Shown piece by piece: positions 59,721-64,000 of a stretch of 64,000 nucleotides of DNA. Below the pieces are notes generated by a model that saw only the letters and a list, made by a program, of their open reading frames with translations, ran no database searches and had not been told where the DNA came from. Every line of letters starts with the position of its first letter. Within the stretch, counting starts at the first letter, position 1. The stretch lies in contig JAKJHU010000065.1 in NCBI GenBank assembly GCA_022316685.1, positions 1,296,322 to 1,360,321 of the forward strand, given 5' to 3'. Source of the stretch: Progne subis subis. Lineage: Eukaryota; Chordata; Aves; Passeriformes; Hirundinidae. Both the position numbers and the translations under genes were made by a program.

Positions 59721-62529
59721 CCCGTGGAGAAAAGAATGCACTTAAAAACCCGGAGGAAAATCAATTTTAAGACTCTGCAAATTGTTGGAGGGTATGAGCT
59801 GCTATAAAACTCGAAATTACCTTCAACTCTCTTTTTAAAGTAGAAGGGATTTGAAGTATGGGATAATGTTTAAAGCCGTTTGTTGAAGGCGCATCACCTT
59901 GTCTGAGCTTATATTGTATGGCTCAAATTATAGGAAGGGGGAATTTCTGCATGTTGGTGTCCAGATGGTCTAGTAGCTGGGGTTCTGGCTATGCACAGAT
60001 AAATAGATTTTAGATAAATACAAAATTTCAATCTGCGGTTTTGCTTAGGGGTTAGATGATATTTAAAGTGCTATTCTCTAGTTCTGTTGCAATTTTTAGC
60101 CATTTTAAACCTTATTTGAAAGAAAAGAGTTCCATTTGTCAAAGCTTTGGATCAAAGAATTGAAGTAGAGGCAACAGATCAAAAAGCTCATACCAGACGT
60201 TGAGCAAGACACGTGGGAGTTTGACTTCTTGGATGTGTAAAGCCTGGATTTACCGAGAAATTGTAATTATAGTTTTACCACAATGACACAAAGATGCTGT
60301 AGCTGCTGTTGTGTCAGCAGTGCCATAAGAATATGCTCTCACTTTGAATAGTTCAATTTAGCATAATACATTGTACCTGATATATCTAGGAAACACACTT
60401 TTCAGGTGTGAGGGAGCATGACTAAACTAATGCAGAGATAGATGTCTCAGCATTCAGGGAAAGTTTTTATAGCTAAAGCTGGGATAGCTTGGTGCCAGCC
60501 AGGTGTTTGCCAGTGAAGAACAGGATGGTGCTCCCAGGTGTGTAAGGAGGGGAGAAGGGTTACTGAGGAGGGCAGAGAAGCTGATTTCAGGGAGACATCT
60601 CACTTACTTGCTATAAGCTGGACTCCTGTTTCCTCCAGCTTTGTGCCTCTCCTTGTCAAAGGAGAGCTCCAGTCCTGAGGGAAGTGCTCCAAGTAGGAAA
60701 GGATTGAAGGCTGTGGATGTGGCAGGTATCCAGCCTCCTGCCCCCAGAGTGTGATGGGGCACTGGGCGCTTTCACTGCTCTTCAGGATCCCTTGGACAGC
60801 CAAGGAATCCTTGAGCACAAGCTATGTGCTAGCATCAGCAAGTGCTGTAGCAGAGCTGGCTGAAGGCTTGAACTGCCGTTGTGTGCCTTCTGCAGGATGG
60901 AAGGTGATATCACCCTGGCAATCCATGCCAAGCTCTGCTGCCCGGGGATGAGGGTCAGGGCACCCTGGATGGAGGGAGGAGAGGGCAGCCCTAGATCTGC
61001 GTGCTGCACATTCTTTCTGGGGTGTGGAAAAGCACTTGGTGTTGGAAGCTTGGAAAGAGGGAAATGCTCTGCAGTAAACTTCTTGGCTCAGCAGTTAGGC
61101 TGAGTAAAAGAGAGAGGGTCTCTTCTCATCTTTGGAGCCTGAAGACCATTCCTGAGGGGTGGATGGGACCAGCCAAACCACCTAGCTGGAGGCTGAAGTG
61201 AGCTCCCCACCATGCTCTGGGAAACTTTGTTGGAAAACCCACACACATCCCAGCAGCTGGGGCTGGCAGGAGAGTAGGATTCCCTTTGTGCTTAGCAGTT
61301 CTCCCATACCCACATCAGCTTTAGTGCTCTCAGGCAAGCTGTTTTACTGATTCGCTTGGGGAATTGCTGGGAAAAGTTTGGACGCCTGGTTTTGTTCTTT
61401 ATTTTAAGTGGTGTGTGTCAGGATTTTTTGCAATTGCAAACACAGGGGCCTTCCCTCTGTGCAGCTGGGAGAGCATGACGGATGTTTCTGATCTGGACAC
61501 TGACTAGGGGACGGTTTTATTTTGATGTAAGTGCTCAGGATGGACTTTACAGAGGTGTGAGTGAGTATACAGTGAGCAAAGTAGCAAAGGATTAGACCTG
61601 CTGTGGGCTGGCTTGGTACACTTTTCCCCAATCATGGAAACTTGTCCATCAGTGGGCAACAGCCACATTATTTTGGTTCTAGGCAGAGATTGCTAGTCCT
61701 GCTAAATTGGGAATGGGTTCAGTCACTCACCCCTACTAAAGGTTCAGATGACCCTTGTGTCTTGAAGCTGGCATCTTTAATTAGATGGTTTTGGGAATCT
61801 GGTGGTAAGAGGCAAAAGTACAGCAAGTCGTGTTGGCACACTGGCCCTGCTGCCAAGGAGAGGATGCTTAGGTGACACATCAGGAGAGGCACCGCAGGGT
61901 CGTTCCGCCTTGCTGCTGTTCTCCAAGCCAGTGCAGCAGGCACAAAAGAGTCCAGCAGTGATTCATCAGGAATCCTTGGATCTTGGCTGATTCCAATCAG
62001 TCCTGCTGGGCTGCTAAAATAGATATGGCCAGAGCATAAAATAGCTAATAAAAACAAAATCCTCCATGGAAAATTCATTCTTCAGGGTGTGAGGTTTCAG
62101 TTGCCATGCCAAAGCAAAGCTGAGAGGAGAGAGGTTTGAGATTTTCTAGCTTGAAGGAGGGGAGGGGGTATTATTGATCTCATCTCCCAGGTCTTTCCAA
62201 TCTGTTCGTTTACTCCATTTCACTTAAAAGATTCGCATCATGGTAACCTTGATTTATTATCTGATTTCTTTTTTGATTCAACCTCTCAAAATTGTGCGCT
62301 GGCTTGAACCTGCAGTAATAAACCAGCACAGTTATTCCCTCTTATCTCCGGCGTGCACGTAATGCTTTCTCTGCTGTACCCGATTCATTCTCACAGACAG
62401 GCAGCAAGGTGAAATTTTGAGAAGATTGCCCTCTGTCATCAAGAGTATAGGGCGAGCAGAGTTTTCGCTCCATCCTGGAGCAGAGCAGAGAGGGCGTGGC
62501 AGGAAGGGATCCTGTAGTGTTGTCTCCAG
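59721..62529. other. AT-leaning DNA, intergenic or first intron
   Basis: No firm feature was found. Exon-like openings at 60748-60861 and after the CTGCAG at 60891-60896 were noted but not accepted. If the exons to the right are real, this may be the first intron of their gene. Confidence 0.3.
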
Positions 62530-62651
62530 GTCAGGATGAGACTCCATTCAAGTACTGTGCCAGCTGTGGCCTTCAAGACCAGGCAAGATCTTTCCAGCAC
62601 TTAGCTGTGGGAAGCTGGAAGACTCCTACTGTAGAGGCTTGGCTACCAGAA
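62530..62651 (+). CDS. Candidate internal coding exon of an unidentified gene
   Basis: An acceptor TTGTCTCCAG ends at 62529 and a donor GTAAGG follows at 62652. The frame, after two bases of a split codon, is 40 codons with no stop and ends in phase 0. It includes DETPFKYCASCGLQDQARSF, with a CxxC pair, and ends EAWLPE. I do not recognise the family. Its outgoing phase fits the candidate exon at 63724. A chance opening remains quite possible. Confidence 0.25.
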
Positions 62652-63723
62652 GTAAGGAAAGTCGTAGTAAGGGCGCAGTAGACAAACCACTAAGTCAAGT
62701 AGGGCTGGATGAGGAGTCTGGGTCTAGCCCTGAGCAGGAATTGATCAGTAAGCTGTATTGGCCTCAGAGCACCTTTGAGAGGCACCATGGAGAGCTTTGA
62801 CTCATAATTTACAGGAATAAGCGACGCACGTGTGTGTACATAATTGTATGAGTGCATGTGTGTGCGGGCTGGAGGGGTTTGTGTCACTTTAGCTGTTCTA
62901 ATTAGTTTCAGTAGTCGTCTCTGTGTTTAGAGAAGCCTAAAATCAAGGGTTGCATTATCCTCTTGCCAGAATTCTGAGAGCTGTTCTTAATTGGTACCTC
63001 TCAGTGCACAAAGGATTTTATAAGATAAAGTTGTACAGCTGTGATATTTGCCTGGACTTGCATCTCCCAAGGTGGAGGAGCAGAAATTATTTGTGAGCTG
63101 AGCAAAAATATCCCCTGCAGGAGGAGAAAGAGGAGAGCTTCTGTCTGTATTTTAATATGTATTAGGTGATGCTTAAACATCTGTCATGAATTATTTAAAT
63201 GAAGGAGGCAGACTTACACCTGGGAGTAGCTGTGTTGGTATCCTAGGCTGTAGTCTATTCCCACTGGAGTCAAGTGTGACAAGGTTTTTAAGGGATTTGG
63301 GTGCAGCAAAAGTAGTACTTCTCTTGTAGTCCCAGTTTACTCGAATTTTCCTGGCAGCTGTTTGAATGCTGCCACAGATCCGGGAAGCCCTTCTGCTTAA
63401 GGAAAGCAGCTTTTTTTTTTTGTGTATACTGTTGGTTTTCCCACTCCAAAACCCATCTGGAATAATAAAGTGATCTCTTTCTCCAGGGTTAGTGAGCAAT
63501 TGAGGCAGCCACGTGAGTCTGATGGCCCCCAGGCCGTGAATGCAGCGGTTGGTATCTAATCAGGGGATCGAACCTTCCATGTTACACACTCATCATAGCA
63601 AGTCAAGGATATCCAGCGCTGTGGGAGGGTGTGGAGGAGTGCCAAGGATACAGTGTGTGACAGGCTCCACGTCTTTCCACTCATAGTAAACCCAGGGTTA
63701 CGTCACAGCATTCTTCTCCTGAG
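62652..63723. other. Possible intron, otherwise unrecognised
   Basis: It lies between two exon-like frames with compatible phases. It contains a T run at 63411-63421 and nothing else I can name. Confidence 0.2.
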
Positions 63724-63837
63724 AAGATGGAGAAAGCAAGGAAGGAATTGAGGAATTTTGTGGATAGGAGCCGTCCCAGTACCAGCAACGAAGCTTCTGC
63801 TGATGTTCCTGCTCCAGGAGCCTCCAGTCGCTCAGGG
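63724..63837 (+). CDS. Candidate coding exon (or first coding exon) of an unidentified gene
   Basis: A pyrimidine-rich acceptor (CATTCTTCTCCTGAG) ends at 63723. The frame reads KMEKARKELRNFVDRSRPST and continues through a Ser/Ala/Pro-rich stretch to a strong donor GGG/GTAAGT at 63838. It is 38 codons, phase 0 at both ends. The ATG at 63727 has A at -3 and G at +4, so it could also be a start codon. The start is basic and helical-looking and the rest looks disordered. The family is not recognised. Confidence 0.3.
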
Positions 63838-64000
63838 GTAAGTGCAAAGAGCAGTCCTTTCTCCAGCACTGTCCTGAAAGGAAAAGACTGATGGTACAGC
63901 TGATGTGGCCATGAGTAGGTTTTACCCCAGGTCCTAGCCTGTCCTTTGCTCAAAGGCCTTTGTGCAAGACCTCAACCTTTACAAAGTGAAGCTGTGGGGC
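63838..64000. other. Right edge, unrecognised
   Basis: If the exon ending at 63837 is real, this is the start of its downstream intron. Confidence 0.2.

Noticed and set aside
1..64000. tRNA, rRNA, let-7-type microRNA hairpins, CRISPR arrays, endogenous retrovirus LTR pairs
   Set aside because: I looked for them by eye on both strands and found no supporting sequence. A covariance-model or LTR search would be needed to exclude degenerate copies.

Overview
This is vertebrate nuclear DNA, most likely from a bird. The evidence is one intron-split animal gene (glycerate kinase, GLYCTK), several decayed pieces of CR1 LINEs (the main avian retrotransposon), CpG islands and simple repeats. There are no operons, ribosome binding sites, CRISPR arrays or bacterial features. 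Nearly all long open frames are chance openings in GC-rich DNA or low-complexity repeats.

Layout. 1-7.36 kb: AT-leaning non-coding DNA with a CR1-like fragment (about 1.69-2.09 kb), two diverged copies of one unidentified repeat (about 2.83 and 4.19 kb), and one unassigned exon-like frame (3314-3483). 7.36-11.74 kb: GLYCTK on the + strand, four coding exons with clear GT-AG junctions. As written, coding exon 2 carries one extra base that breaks the frame. The total coding length (1522 nt = 3 x 507 + 1) agrees with a single one-base insertion. 11.7-20.9 kb: non-coding, with a palindromic MITE-like element near 13.0 kb and an AT-rich block near 15.3 kb. 20.9-25.5 kb: a run of CpG-rich segments, the strongest at about 24.5-25.5 kb, with 29-base T and G homopolymers just before it. 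25.5-58.5 kb: a long stretch with no recognisable gene. It holds several AT-rich, homeodomain-motif-dense blocks that look like conserved non-coding elements, a decayed 37-38 bp minisatellite (34.0-34.3 kb), two more CR1 fragments (about 46.0-46.75 and 48.4-48.64 kb) and a roughly 296 bp CCCTT pentanucleotide array (50.15-50.45 kb). 58.5-59.7 kb: a degenerate GC-rich tandem region running into a second strong CpG island. 59.7-64 kb: two phase-compatible exon-like frames (62530-62651 and 63724-63837) that may belong to an unidentified + strand gene running off the right edge.

Only GLYCTK is firmly identified. Its product phosphorylates D-glycerate in serine and fructose catabolism. The neighbours expected from the human map as I recall it (WDR82 and DNAH1) were not recognised, so the local gene order seems to differ, or the flanking DNA is expanded. 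The gene-poor flank, CpG islands and TAATTA-rich blocks together suggest the regulatory domain of a developmental gene lying outside or only partly inside the window; this is inference.
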